Assembly: GCA_943789355.1 (NCBI GenBank)
Contig: CALSTU010000002.1
Coordinates: 372,001 to 436,000 of the forward strand
DNA length: 64,000 nucleotides
Reading direction: 5' to 3'
From: UBA7430 sp002478765
GTDB lineage: Bacteria > Bacteroidota > Bacteroidia > Flavobacteriales > UBA7430
The notes beneath the pieces are model-generated. The model saw only the letters and a list, made by a program, of their open reading frames with translations. It was not told where the DNA came from and did no database searches. The position numbers and the translations under genes are program-made. Numbering within the stretch: position 1 is the stretch's first letter; the number at the start of each line of letters is the position of its first letter. Of the stretch, positions 50,922 through 60,884 are shown piece after piece.

Positions 50922-51872
50922 ATGAAAATACTAGCTAACGACGGAATTGCAAAAAGTGGAATCGATGCATTAGAAGCATCTGGATTCGAAGTTATCACAG
51001 ACACCGTAGCTCAAGAAGCATTGATTGACTACATCAACGAAAATAATGTAGTCGGACTCTTAGTTCGTTCTGCAACGAAAGTACGAAAAGACATCATTGA
51101 CTCTTGTGCAAACTTAAAACTCATCGGTCGTGGTGGCGTTGGTATGGATAATATCGATGTGGACTACGCTCGAGAAAAAGGATTACACGTCATCAACACA
51201 CCTGCTGCAAGTTCTGCATCAGTTGCTGAATTGGTATTCGCTCACCTTTTCGGAATGGTTCGCTTCTTATTTGACGCCAACAGAAGTATGCCTTTGGACG
51301 GTGACTCTAAGTTTAAACAGCTTAAGAAAAGCTACGGCGCAGGTATCGAACTACGTGGAAAAAAGATGGGAATCATCGGGTTTGGACGTATCGGTAGAGC
51401 CGTTGCAAAAGTTGCACTAGGTCAAGGAATGGAGGTGATTGCTCACGATCCTTTCTGCGAAAGTGCTGACATTGAATTGGACTTTTATGACGGTCAAAAG
51501 GTAAACTTCAACATCAAGACGGTTGCTATTGAAGACGTATACAAAAATGCTGACTTCATCACTTTACATGTTCCTTACCAGGGTAAACCACTCATCAACA
51601 AAAAGGAAATTGAAATGATGAAAGATCAAGTAGGCATTGTAAATGCTGCACGTGGTGGGGTTGTTAACGAAACGGACCTTTTAGAAGCTTTGTCCAGCGG
51701 AAAAGTACGCTTTGCTGGACTAGACGTTTTCGAAAACGAACCAAAACCAGACATGAAAGTTCTAATGGCACCTCAGGTATCGCTTAGCCCACACATTGGT
51801 GCTGCGACTCTTGAAGCTCAAGACCGAATCGGTACTGAGTTGGCCGAACAGATTGAAAGTCTTTTAAAATAA
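50922..51872 (+). CDS. serA: D-3-phosphoglycerate dehydrogenase, short form
   Basis: The 316-residue enzyme has GRGGVGMDNIDVDYA, then ELRGKKMGIIGFGRIGRAVAKVA in sense (NAD loop, residues about 145-167). VNAARGGVVNETDLLEAL with the active-site Arg and SPHIGAATLEAQDRIG with the catalytic His follow. It lacks the C-terminal ACT domain and is thus the short, serine-insensitive type. It oxidises 3-phosphoglycerate, the first step to serine. Last in serC-HAD-serA, with a terminator starting within its stop. Confidence 0.94.
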   Translation: MKILANDGIAKSGIDALEASGFEVITDTVAQEALIDYINENNVVGLLVRSATKVRKDIIDSCANLKLIGRGGVGMDNIDVDYAREKGLHVINTPAASSASVAELVFAHLFGMVRFLFDANRSMPLDGDSKFKQLKKSYGAGIELRGKKMGIIGFGRIGRAVAKVALGQGMEVIAHDPFCESADIELDFYDGQKVNFNIKTVAIEDVYKNADFITLHVPYQGKPLINKKEIEMMKDQVGIVNAARGGVVNETDLLEALSSGKVRFAGLDVFENEPKPDMKVLMAPQVSLSPHIGAATLEAQDRIGTELAEQIESLLK

Positions 51873-51897
51873 AAAAAGCCCCGGTTCGGGGCTTTTT
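51873..51897 (+). terminator. Terminator after serA
   Basis: The stem AAAAAGCCCCG / CGGGGCTTTTT with a three-base loop and following T/A tail lies at the serA stop codon and ends the serine operon. Confidence 0.85.
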
Positions 51898-51961
51898 AAT
51901 TGACACTAGCCTGTAATAATCCTATTTTCACAAGAATTTAAGCAATCAAAATAGTCTGCCC

Positions 51962-54900
51962 ATGATTTCATTCTTTAAGGGAGCAAACCAAGTTTTTGCC
52001 GTAGCCACTAAAGAAACTATTAGCCCGGAAAATACGGAGAAACTCCAGTGGCTATTCGGAGATGCCCTACCCATAGACACTGCAATGGTTGAAGGTTCAT
52101 TTGTAGGCCCTAGAAAGGAAATGATTACACCCTGGAGTACCAATGCTGTGGAGATTACTCAAAACATGGGAATCGATGTCATCCATCGTATAGAAGAGTA
52201 TTTTGCTTTTGATGAGCAAGCAGGATTCGACCCAATGTTGCAGGTGAAATACAAAGGTCTTGATCAGGAGATCTTTACGGTTGACGCAAGGCCTGAAGAG
52301 ATTATTCATATTGAGGACATCGCTGCTTATAATGAACAGGAAGGATTAGCTTTAAATCAGGAAGAAGTAGATTACTTAAACAGCATAAGTGATGAGATCG
52401 GCAGAAAGTTAACAGATTCTGAAGTCTTCGGATTCTCTCAGATAAACTCTGAGCACTGTCGCCACAAAATATTTAACGGGACTTTCATCATCGACGGTGA
52501 AGAACAAGAAACAAGCCTCTTCAAGTTAATTAAGAAGACTTCCGAAATGAACGGAGGAAACCTCGTTTCTGCCTACAAAGACAATGTTGCTTTTGTAAAA
52601 GGACCTAAAATTGAATTGTTCGCTCCCAAACGTCAAGACATCGCCGATTACTACCACACCAAAGAAGTACAAGCTGTATTATCGCTAAAAGCGGAAACAC
52701 ACAACTTCCCGACAACAGTAGAACCTTTTAACGGAGCTGCAACAGGTTCTGGAGGTGAGATTAGAGACCGTCTGGCAGGTGGTAAAGGTAGTTTACCTTT
52801 AGCAGGAACTGCCGTTTACATGACTTCTTACTCTCGTTTGGAAGAAGAACGAAGTTGGGAAGCAGGTATGAAGGAACGCCCTTGGTTGTATCAGACGCCT
52901 ATGGATATTTTAATAAAAGCATCGAATGGTGCTTCTGACTTCGGGAACAAATTCGGTCAGCCCTTAATTTCGGGTTCGGTTTTGACTTTTGAACACGAAG
53001 AAAACAATAAACAACTTGGTTTCGATAAGGTGATCATGTTGGCCGGTGGTATCGGATGGGGGAAACATGAGGATGCCCTTAAAGATGTACCTAATAAAGG
53101 TGACCGCGTCGTAATTTTAGGAGGTGACAATTACCGTATTGGTATGGGAGGTTCTTCGGTATCTTCTGTGGATACCGGTGAATTGGATAACGCCATCGAA
53201 TTGAATGCCATTCAGCGGTCCAACCCTGAGATGCAAAAGCGTGCTGCCAATGCCATCAGAGCCATGGTAGAAAGTGATGAAAATCCAATTGTTTCCATTC
53301 ACGACCACGGTGCCGGTGGACACCTAAACTGCCTGTCGGAATTGGTGGAAGAAACAGGTGGAAAAATAGATCTGGATGCGCTTCCTGTAGGAGACCCTAC
53401 CCTATCGGCAAAAGAGATCGTTGGTAACGAATCTCAGGAACGTATGGGGTTGGTAATCAATGAAAAACACCTCGAAGAGCTTCGTAAGATCTCCGAGCGT
53501 GAAAGAGCACCTTTCTACAATGTAGGTGAGATTACCAGCGACATGAATTTCTCTTTTGAGTCAAGTAAAGACGGTCGTAAACCTATCGATATGAAGTTGA
53601 ATCACTACTTTGGTTCTTCTCCAAAAACGATCATGACAGACTCCAGAGAAGAAGCAAAATTCTCCAAATTAGACTATACACAAGACAAGCTCCTTGAATA
53701 CATCACTTCAGTACTTCAATTGGAAGCCGTAGCATGTAAAGACTGGTTAACCAATAAAGTTGACCGTTGTGTATCAGGTAAGGTTGCCAAACAACAAAAT
53801 ACAGGCCCTTTACACATCCCACTAAACAATTGTGGTGTGATGGCCTTAGATTACAAAGGTCAATTGGGTATTGCTACTTCCGTAGGACACGCTCCTGTAA
53901 GTGCATTGATCGATCCTGTTGCCGGTTCGCGCAATTCTATTGCCGAGGCCTTAACAAACATTGTCTTCGCTCCTATTACCGATAACTTAAACGGAGTTTC
54001 ATTAAGTGCCAACTGGATGTGGCCGTGCAGAAATGAAGGAGAAGATGCACGTTTGTATGATGCCGTAAAAGGAATCAGTGACTTCGCCATTTCTTTAGGG
54101 ATCAACGTTCCTACGGGGAAGGATAGTTTGTCGATGACGCAAAAGTACAAAGACGGAAACAAAGTGGTTTCTCCGGGTACGGTAATCATTTCTGCAGTTG
54201 GCGAATGCAGCAACATCAATCAAGTGGTGAGCCCTGTCTTAAAGAAAAAGGAGAATGCGCCCATCATATACATCAATTTATCACAAGATGACTTTAAGTT
54301 AGGTGGTAGTTCATTTGCTCAAATAAATAACAAAGTAGGTTCTGAAACGCCAACCATTCAAGATGCTGAATTCTTTAAAAATGGCTTCAATGCGATTCAG
54401 AAATTGATCAAGTCTGACCTGGTTGAGGCCGGACACGATATTTCTGCAGGTGGTTTAATTACCGCTTTATTAGAACTCTGTTTTGCGGATGTAAACCTCG
54501 GTGCAGACATTGATCTATCAAGCTTAAACGAACAAGACATCGTTAAAGTATTATTCGCCGAAAACGCAGGTGTTTTACTTCAGGTAAATGACATCGCCAA
54601 GGCGGATGCTATTTTAGCAGAGATGAATATTGCTTACCACACCATTGGTCATGCTACCAATGCTTCTGAATTAAGTATTACCAATAAGGATACAAACTTC
54701 AACTTAAGCGTTAGTGATTTAAGAGATGTATGGTACAAGACATCGTACTTGTTAGACCGCAAGCAAAGTGGTGAAGAAAAAGCACTTGAGCGCTACAACA
54801 ACTACAAGCACATGCCTTTGGAATTCAACTTCCCTACAGGTTTTATCGGGCAGTTGGCAGCCATGGGATTAGATCCGAACAGAAAAACGGCTAGTGGATT

Positions 54901-55648
54901 AAAAGCAGCCATCATACGTGAAAAGGGCTCAAACTCTGAACGTGAAATGGCTTACGCACTTTACTTGGCCGGTTTTGATGTTAAAGACATTCACATGACC
55001 GACTTAATGAGTGGTCGTGAAGATTTAAGTGATGTAAACTTCATTGCGGCCGTTGGTGGATTCTCTAATTCTGATGTTTTAGGTTCTGCGAAAGGCTGGG
55101 CCGGATCCTTTAAGTACAACGAAAATGCACGTTCCGCTCTGAAGAACTTCTTCGAAAGAGAAGATACACTTTCACTGGGTATCTGTAACGGTTGTCAATT
55201 ATTTGTGGAACTGGGGATGATCAATCCAGATCATGAAGAAAAACCAACAATGCTTCACAACGACTCTCACAAATTTGAGTCTGGTTTTGTGAATGTAGAT
55301 ATCCCTGAAAACAACTCCGTAATGTTTAAGAGTTTATCGGGATCTAAACTGGGCGTATGGGTAGCTCACGGAGAAGGGAAATTCAATTTACCTTACCACG
55401 AAGATCAATATCAGATCGTATCGAAGTACAGCTACAAGAACTACCCTGCAAACCCAAATGGGTCTGACTTTAACACGGCAGCAATCACTTCAAAAGACGG
55501 TCGTCACTTAGTGATGATGCCTCACCCGGAAAGATCTATCTTTCCTTGGAACTGGGCGCACTACCCGGAAAATGAAAACGAAGTTTCTCCATGGATTGAA
55601 GCTTTTGTTAATGCACGCAACTGGGTTACTGAAAAAACCAAACAATAG
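51962..55648 (+). CDS. purL: Phosphoribosylformylglycinamidine synthase, large single-chain PurL
   Basis: The 1228-residue enzyme has the N-terminal PurS-like and linker region, with DSEVFGFSQINSEHCRHKIF in sense (residues about 155-174). The first AIR-synthase-like domain has KAETHNFPTTVEPFNGAATGSGGEIRDRL (about 242-270) and a second lies near 700-960 with PTGKDSLSMTQK. A C-terminal glutaminase domain (about 975-1228) has the nucleophile LGICNGCQLF and HGEG, with PHPERS at the end. It converts FGAR to FGAM in purine synthesis. The length is that of the fused long form used by Proteobacteria and many Bacteroidota. Monocistronic, with terminators on both sides. Confidence 0.96.
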   Translation: MISFFKGANQVFAVATKETISPENTEKLQWLFGDALPIDTAMVEGSFVGPRKEMITPWSTNAVEITQNMGIDVIHRIEEYFAFDEQAGFDPMLQVKYKGLDQEIFTVDARPEEIIHIEDIAAYNEQEGLALNQEEVDYLNSISDEIGRKLTDSEVFGFSQINSEHCRHKIFNGTFIIDGEEQETSLFKLIKKTSEMNGGNLVSAYKDNVAFVKGPKIELFAPKRQDIADYYHTKEVQAVLSLKAETHNFPTTVEPFNGAATGSGGEIRDRLAGGKGSLPLAGTAVYMTSYSRLEEERSWEAGMKERPWLYQTPMDILIKASNGASDFGNKFGQPLISGSVLTFEHEENNKQLGFDKVIMLAGGIGWGKHEDALKDVPNKGDRVVILGGDNYRIGMGGSSVSSVDTGELDNAIELNAIQRSNPEMQKRAANAIRAMVESDENPIVSIHDHGAGGHLNCLSELVEETGGKIDLDALPVGDPTLSAKEIVGNESQERMGLVINEKHLEELRKISERERAPFYNVGEITSDMNFSFESSKDGRKPIDMKLNHYFGSSPKTIMTDSREEAKFSKLDYTQDKLLEYITSVLQLEAVACKDWLTNKVDRCVSGKVAKQQNTGPLHIPLNNCGVMALDYKGQLGIATSVGHAPVSALIDPVAGSRNSIAEALTNIVFAPITDNLNGVSLSANWMWPCRNEGEDARLYDAVKGISDFAISLGINVPTGKDSLSMTQKYKDGNKVVSPGTVIISAVGECSNINQVVSPVLKKKENAPIIYINLSQDDFKLGGSSFAQINNKVGSETPTIQDAEFFKNGFNAIQKLIKSDLVEAGHDISAGGLITALLELCFADVNLGADIDLSSLNEQDIVKVLFAENAGVLLQVNDIAKADAILAEMNIAYHTIGHATNASELSITNKDTNFNLSVSDLRDVWYKTSYLLDRKQSGEEKALERYNNYKHMPLEFNFPTGFIGQLAAMGLDPNRKTASGLKAAIIREKGSNSEREMAYALYLAGFDVKDIHMTDLMSGREDLSDVNFIAAVGGFSNSDVLGSAKGWAGSFKYNENARSALKNFFEREDTLSLGICNGCQLFVELGMINPDHEEKPTMLHNDSHKFESGFVNVDIPENNSVMFKSLSGSKLGVWVAHGEGKFNLPYHEDQYQIVSKYSYKNYPANPNGSDFNTAAITSKDGRHLVMMPHPERSIFPWNWAHYPENENEVSPWIEAFVNARNWVTEKTKQ

Positions 55649-55655
55649 CTTAATC

Positions 55656-55689
55656 AAAAAAAGCCCTCGCTATTGCGAGGGCTTTTTTT
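55656..55689. terminator. Bidirectional terminator between purL and the lipoprotein gene
   Basis: A perfect 15-bp stem (A-run plus GCCCTCGC / GCGAGGGC plus T-run) has a TATT loop and suits both convergent genes. Confidence 0.88.
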
Positions 55690-55696
55690 GATTCTT

Positions 55697-56179
55697 CTAA
55701 TTGTTCAACTTACTCAGGTGATAGACGTATTGGTACTCCTCATATGCATACAAGTTTGTTGAATCTGCATAAGGCCTCAAATCTTTGACGAAAAAGACAA
55801 AAGAGTTATATGTCAATTCGCTTACGTTATACTTTATAATGGTATCTGTACCCATTAAAGTGAATTTATTATTCTCGTACTCCCAATTGAACATCTTAGT
55901 TTCAGATTGAAGATCCAACCATGTCAAGGTTGTTCGAGAAATATCTAAAACTTCAAATTGCTTTTGATGATCTACGGTAGTTGTTACACGACTGTCAACA
56001 ACTTTATCGAGGATGTCGTCTTGATCAAGGTGATCAAGATGACCAAGCTCGTGCGTAGTAGCTGTTTGTACCACTTCCCATGAGCCTATTATTGAGGGTG
56101 AATTGTTGGTGACCTCATCTTTTTTACACGATGTGAAACCTAATAGTAAAATCGATAGAGAAAAAAATAGTACTCTCAT
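55697..56179 (-). CDS. Predicted lipocalin-like lipoprotein
   Basis: The 160-residue product has a lipoprotein signal peptide, lipobox GFTSC (Cys18), then KKDEVTNNSPSIIGSWEVVQ. The GSWEV start and later strands (FNWEYENNKFTLMG, IKYNVSELTYNSFVFFV) fit a lipocalin-type barrel. A His/Asp-rich loop, THELGHLDHLDQDD (about residues 42-55), is unusual and could bind a metal. Function unknown. Convergent with purL, sharing its terminator. Confidence 0.72.
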   Translation of the reverse strand: MRVLFFSLSILLLGFTSCKKDEVTNNSPSIIGSWEVVQTATTHELGHLDHLDQDDILDKVVDSRVTTTVDHQKQFEVLDISRTTLTWLDLQSETKMFNWEYENNKFTLMGTDTIIKYNVSELTYNSFVFFVKDLRPYADSTNLYAYEEYQYVYHLSKLNN

Positions 56180-56294
56180 TTTAAGTGTGTTAAATTCGTA
56201 ATAATGATTCTGTTTGGTGAGCTCAAATGTAGAGCAATTATATAAAATATCAATAAAATTAAAATATATAAAATGGAAATTATCCTGATAAATT

Positions 56295-57617
56295 TTACTT
56301 AAGGTTTGAGGACTCCTTATCTTCTAACTCACTCCTTAACTGCCCTTCCGTACTAGCTATTACTGTAGCAACGGTAGCATCACCCGTTACATTAACAACC
56401 GTACGAAGCATGTCAAGAATTCGATCAACCGCAAAAATCAAAGCCACACCTTCTGGGTCTATGCCAACAGATCCCAAAACAATCACGAGCATCACTAAAC
56501 CTGCTCCGGGAACAGCGGCAGCTCCTACTGAAGCTAGTGTAGCTGTTAAAACGATGGTTAATTGTTGAGTCAAATCCAAATCGATCCCAAAGGCTTGTGC
56601 TATGAAAACAGCGGCAACCGCCTGGTACAAACTTGTTCCATCCATATTAATCGTAGCCCCTAGAGGTAACACAAATGAACTAACTTCTTTAGAAACACCT
56701 AAATGTTCCTCGCAACGCTCCATCGTAACCGGAAGTGTTGCAGCACTAGAACTTGTAGAAAATGCTAACAGCTGAGCCGGCATTATTCCTCTGAAAAAAT
56801 TCAGATAACTCATTTTAGTAAATAGTTTCAAAATCAAAGGATATATCAGCAAAATCATAATCAACAAGCCAGTAATAACGGCTGTAGAATATAAGCCTAA
56901 TGCAGAGAACAACTCAATGACATTATGAACATCTCCATCGGAAAAATCAACCATCAGCGATGCTAACAGCGCAAAAACACCGTAAGGTGCCAATTTCATA
57001 ATCAGATCGACAATCTGGAGAATAATTTCATTCACACCATCAAAAAAACCTCTGACATAATGTGTTTTCTCATCTGGAAGGATAATCATAGCCACTCCAA
57101 AGAGTAAAGCGAAAAAGATAACCTGTAACATATTCTTGTTACTGGTACTCGCATGTATGATATTTTGGGGTACTATATCGACCAAAAACTGAAGAGGCCC
57201 TTGATTGTTTACCTGAGCGGCGGCCGACATTTTTGCTTCAGTTTTAGATGCATATTTCTCCTTAAACTCAATGCGTTTCGCTTCAGAAAAATACGTTCCG
57301 GGTTGAAGCGTATTGACAATCAAAAGACCGGTTGATACGGCCAAAATTGTAGAAACAAGATAAAGAGCTATGGTTCTGGAACCTATTCTAGAAAGCCTCG
57401 AAATATCGCTCAGGCTGGTTACCCCTTTAATCAAGGATGCAAAAACTAAGGGAACTGCAATTAGTTTTAAGAGGTTGATGAATATCGTTCCAAAAGGCTT
57501 AATCCAATGGGTGGTAAATTCATCCCAACTTAGAACAATAGCAAACAAACCGAAAGCAACACCCAAAATCATTCCAAAAATGATTTTCCAGTGCAGTGGA
57601 ATGTGCTTGTTAAACAT
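56295..57617 (-). CDS. Dicarboxylate/amino acid:cation symporter (DAACS family)
   Basis: The 440-residue membrane protein has the DAACS core. Visible are VFASLIKGVTSLSDISRLSRIGSRTIALYL in sense (residues about 57-86), AFSTSSSAATLPVTMERCEE (serine-rich reentrant loop), LPLGATINMDGTSLYQAVAAVFIAQAFG (about 312-339, the NMDGT motif), and VDRILDMLRTVVNVTGDATVATV (about 398-420). Proteins of this family carry glutamate, aspartate or C4-dicarboxylates with sodium or protons. The stop side is free. The start overlaps the aroC stop by one base, so they share a transcript although their functions are unrelated. Confidence 0.92.
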   Translation of the reverse strand: MFNKHIPLHWKIIFGMILGVAFGLFAIVLSWDEFTTHWIKPFGTIFINLLKLIAVPLVFASLIKGVTSLSDISRLSRIGSRTIALYLVSTILAVSTGLLIVNTLQPGTYFSEAKRIEFKEKYASKTEAKMSAAAQVNNQGPLQFLVDIVPQNIIHASTSNKNMLQVIFFALLFGVAMIILPDEKTHYVRGFFDGVNEIILQIVDLIMKLAPYGVFALLASLMVDFSDGDVHNVIELFSALGLYSTAVITGLLIMILLIYPLILKLFTKMSYLNFFRGIMPAQLLAFSTSSSAATLPVTMERCEEHLGVSKEVSSFVLPLGATINMDGTSLYQAVAAVFIAQAFGIDLDLTQQLTIVLTATLASVGAAAVPGAGLVMLVIVLGSVGIDPEGVALIFAVDRILDMLRTVVNVTGDATVATVIASTEGQLRSELEDKESSNLK

Positions 57618-58696
57618 TAAAGTTTTGTGCTTTTATTCCTAAGGTAATGATCTAAAAGGACCATAGCCGACATCGCTTCTACAATAGCTACCGCTCTTGG
57701 AACGACACAAGGATCGTGTCGTCCTTTTCCTTTTACAACAACTTCTTCACCTTTATCGTTAAGAGACATTTGGTCTTGCATGATCGTGGCTACTGGCTTA
57801 AAAGCTACTTTAAAATAAATCGTCTCTCCATTGGAAATCCCACCTTGTATTCCTCCAGAATGATTCGATTTCGTTTTCACTCCTTCATCCGTTGTAATGA
57901 ATAAATCATTGACTTCGGAACCTCTACGTTTGCACATTTCAAATCCACCACCGTATTCAAAACCTTTGACAGCATTGATACCCATCATTGCCTTAGCTAA
58001 ATCTGCATGTAGTTTATCGAAAACCGGCTCTCCCAATCCAACAGGTACATTGAATGCTAAGCCTGTTATAACACCTCCTACGGTATCTCCTTGTTTTCTT
58101 ATGAAATCGATGTGTGATATCATTTCTTCTGCCTTAGCTTCATCAGGACATCTTACTATGTTATCGTCAATTTTAGAAACGTCCACTTGACTGAAGTGAA
58201 CATCCATATCAATTTCACCTACCGAAGAAACATAAGCATGAGTTTCTACATCCAAGGCCTTTAAAATTTGTTTAGCAATGGCTCCTGCAACGACACGTGC
58301 AATCGTTTCGCGAGCAGAAGACCTTCCGCCTCCCCTGTAGTCGCGGATCCCATATTTCACATCGTATGCATAATCGGCATGAGAGGGTCGGTATGAATCT
58401 TTGATATGAGAATAATCTTTCGACTTGGGGTCGCTGTTCATTATTTCAAATGAAATAGGAGTCCCCAGAGTTTTTCCCTCAAAAATACCGGATAAAAAAA
58501 CGGCTCGATCAGCCTCTTTACGCTGAGTCGTAATCTTTGACTGACCAGGTTTTCTGCGATCCAACTCTAACTGAATTGCATCGAAATCAATAGAAATACC
58601 CGCTGGACAACCATCAATGATACCACCAATAGCCTTACCGTGTGACTCTCCAAAACTAGTTAAACGAAAAATTTCTCCGAAGGAATTTGAACCCAT
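57617..58696 (-). CDS. aroC: Chorismate synthase
   Basis: The 359-residue product has FRLTSFGESHGKAIGGIIDGCPAG in sense (residues 10-33, signature 1), then YRPSHADYAYDVKYGIRDYRGGGRSSARETIARV (about 102-135, signature 2, FMN and phosphate binding). GGIQGGISNGETIYFKVAFKP and GRHDPCVVPRAVAIVEAM close the protein. It removes phosphate from EPSP to give chorismate with reduced FMN. Its stop overlaps the start of the symporter by one base. Confidence 0.96.
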   Translation of the reverse strand: MGSNSFGEIFRLTSFGESHGKAIGGIIDGCPAGISIDFDAIQLELDRRKPGQSKITTQRKEADRAVFLSGIFEGKTLGTPISFEIMNSDPKSKDYSHIKDSYRPSHADYAYDVKYGIRDYRGGGRSSARETIARVVAGAIAKQILKALDVETHAYVSSVGEIDMDVHFSQVDVSKIDDNIVRCPDEAKAEEMISHIDFIRKQGDTVGGVITGLAFNVPVGLGEPVFDKLHADLAKAMMGINAVKGFEYGGGFEMCKRRGSEVNDLFITTDEGVKTKSNHSGGIQGGISNGETIYFKVAFKPVATIMQDQMSLNDKGEEVVVKGKGRHDPCVVPRAVAIVEAMSAMVLLDHYLRNKSTKL

Positions 58697-59006
58697 GTGA
58701 ATAGAATATAGTTATCATGCTAAATCGAACGCAAATTACTAAATAATATACAAGCGATATAATAGATTGATTTGTATTTTAAAAGATCCTAGTAAGAATT
58801 AAACAAGAATCGATTGAATAGTACCAAACCATACACAAACACTAGGATGATTCGTTATAATACCATCGAAAAAATGAGCTTTTGATAAAAACTGATGGGG
58901 CAAAATGAATCCCTTAACAAATCCTTAACAGCATCGACTTCACTAATCTTTTGGCAGTTGATTAGATTCTATTAGATTTGTACTAAGAATAACAAAAACA
59001 ACTACG
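58697..59006. other. 310-base intergenic region, divergent
   Basis: There is no gene. It holds a strong plus-strand promoter at 58951-58980 for the DUF1573 gene. The aroC promoter on the minus strand was not found clearly. Confidence 0.5.
58951..58980 (+). promoter_or_regulatory. Promoter of the DUF1573 gene
   Basis: TTG (58951-58953), 19 bases and TAGATTTG (58973-58980) form a canonical promoter with a 26-base spacing to the ATG at 59007. Confidence 0.7.
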
Positions 59007-59432
59007 ATGAACAAAATAATTCTAGCAACTGTATTTGCATTTATAGGGACTTTCTCTATTCAAGCACAAGAAATTTCATTTGAAAAAGAGATTCACGATT
59101 TCGGAACTTTCGACCAGTATGGAGATGGAGCTTACGAATTTACATTCACAAACAATGGCATTGCTCCATTGATTATTTCTAACGCCAAGGGAAGCTGTGG
59201 ATGTACCGTTCCTGTTTGGCCAAAAGAACCAATTGCACCCGGTCAAAGTAATGTCATCAAAGTAAAATACGATACCAAAAGAATTGGTGCCTTTAATAAG
59301 AGTATAACCATTTCATCCAACGCTGCAACTGCACCTACGAAAGTCATCCGAATTAAAGGAAAAACACTTGCAGTAGCTGAAGAAACATCTCCTGTGAAAA
59401 CTCCCGCTGGTAGCTCACCTACCGCAGAATAA
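59007..59432 (+). CDS. DUF1573 domain exported protein
   Basis: The 141-residue product has a signal peptide (about 1-20, ending IQAQ). A DUF1573/ASPM-like immunoglobulin fold follows: FEKEIHDFGTFDQYGDGAYEFTFTNNG in sense (residues about 25-51), LIISNAKGSCGCTVPVWPKEPIAPGQSNVI (about 55-84) and FNKSITISSNA. The two adjacent cysteines in SCGCTV are the family mark, but the role is unknown. The tail is a low-complexity Thr/Pro/Ser segment. It has its own promoter and terminator. Confidence 0.88.
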   Translation: MNKIILATVFAFIGTFSIQAQEISFEKEIHDFGTFDQYGDGAYEFTFTNNGIAPLIISNAKGSCGCTVPVWPKEPIAPGQSNVIKVKYDTKRIGAFNKSITISSNAATAPTKVIRIKGKTLAVAEETSPVKTPAGSSPTAE

Positions 59433-59467
59433 TAGAATACAATAAATAGATTGCATTAAAAATTTGC

Positions 59468-59507
59468 AAAAAAAGTCTCATGTAATAAATGTGTGAGACT
59501 TTTTTTT
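59468..59507 (+). terminator. Terminator after the DUF1573 gene
   Basis: The stem AAAAAAAGTCTCA / TGAGACTTTTTTT with a 13-base loop ends in a T-run, 24 bases before the next start codon. Confidence 0.8.
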
Positions 59508-59530
59508 AATTGATAATTAAACCCAAAATA

Positions 59531-60733
59531 ATGCCACGAATTTCCAAAAGGGGACTTCGCATGCCTGAATCGCCAATTCGTAAATTGACACCTTTTGCTG
59601 AAGACGCAAAAAAGAAAGGCATTGAAGTCATCCACTTAAATATTGGGCAACCGGACATAAAGACTCCGAAAATTGCCCTCGATGCCATTAGAAATTTCCA
59701 GCCTAGTGTTGTGGAATACAGTCACACCGCTGGAAACCTTTCTTTCAGAAAAGGTCTTTCTGAATATTACCAAAAAATTGGTGTTTCTATTGATGCCAAA
59801 AACATTCTGGTTACCACAGGGGGTTCTGAGGCTATTACTATGGCTTTAAATAGCGTAATGGATGAGGGTGATGAGGTGATCATTTCTGAGCCATTCTATG
59901 CAAATTATAACGGATTTTTAGCTTCTGCTGGAATTACAGTTAAAGCCGTTACATCTCATATAGAAAATGGATTTGCTCTACCCGAAATATCCGAATTCGA
60001 AAAGCTAATCACACCGAAAACAAAAGCAATTCTGATTTGCAACCCAGGAAACCCCTCGGGACACCTTCACACAAAAGAAGAGTTAGATGCGCTAAAAGAA
60101 ATCGTCCTTAAACACGACTTATACCTAATTTCAGATGAGGTGTATAGAGAGTTTACCTACGATGATGAAAAACATATTTCAGTTCTTGAAATCGATGGAA
60201 TAGATCAACACACCGTTCTCATAGATTCTATTTCTAAACGCTACAGCATGTGTGGTGCTCGTATTGGTTTTTTGGTAAGTAGAAATACAGATTTACTAGA
60301 AACTGTATTAAAGTTTTCTCAGGCAAGACTAAGCCCTCCTACATTCGGGCAAGTTGCTGGAGAAGCTGCATTAAAAACCTCTGATTCGTATTTCAAAGAA
60401 GTTGTTAGCGAATATGTAGACCGAAGAAATACCCTGGTCGAGGGTTTATGCAAAATAGAGGGCGTTATTTGCCCAAAACCATCCGGAGCATTTTACTGCA
60501 TTGCTCAACTCCCAATAGATGATGCAGAAAAATTTGCGCAATGGCTGCTGGAAGACTTTAGTTGGAATAATAAAACCATTATGGTAGCCCCTGCACAAGG
60601 ATTCTATGCAACACCTGGTTTAGGGAAACAACAAATTAGATTTGCCTATGTTCTCCAGACATCAGCCCTAAAAGATGCTCTCAGAATATTGGAAGAAGCC
60701 CTGAAAATATACCCAGGAAAAACAATCGACTAG
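59531..60733 (+). CDS. Class I PLP-dependent aminotransferase (AspC-like)
   Basis: The ATG at 59531 gives 400 residues (MPRISKRGLRMPESPIRKL), chosen over a TTG seven codons earlier. Hallmarks are HLNIGQPDIKTP (substrate Gly), VTTGGSEAITMALNSV, EPFYANYNGF, ILICNPGNPSGHLHTKEEL, and LISDEVYREFTYD. The PLP lysine lies in DSISKRYSMCGARIGF, with Arg of the C-terminal site in IRFAYV. This matches aspartate/aromatic aminotransferases of class I. Substrate is inferred. Stands between a terminator and nth. Confidence 0.93.
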   Translation: MPRISKRGLRMPESPIRKLTPFAEDAKKKGIEVIHLNIGQPDIKTPKIALDAIRNFQPSVVEYSHTAGNLSFRKGLSEYYQKIGVSIDAKNILVTTGGSEAITMALNSVMDEGDEVIISEPFYANYNGFLASAGITVKAVTSHIENGFALPEISEFEKLITPKTKAILICNPGNPSGHLHTKEELDALKEIVLKHDLYLISDEVYREFTYDDEKHISVLEIDGIDQHTVLIDSISKRYSMCGARIGFLVSRNTDLLETVLKFSQARLSPPTFGQVAGEAALKTSDSYFKEVVSEYVDRRNTLVEGLCKIEGVICPKPSGAFYCIAQLPIDDAEKFAQWLLEDFSWNNKTIMVAPAQGFYATPGLGKQQIRFAYVLQTSALKDALRILEEALKIYPGKTID

Positions 60734-60884
60734 AGTACTCAGGGCACAAGAAAACTCCCCCCACTAATTATTCCTCTTAGAATTTCAAAGCTTTGAGAGT
60801 CCCCATTAGCTTCAAATGCGTCATTGGATACACCCCCCGTATAAAACGAGTATATTCGTACTACAATTGGGAAAAGGAGAAATG

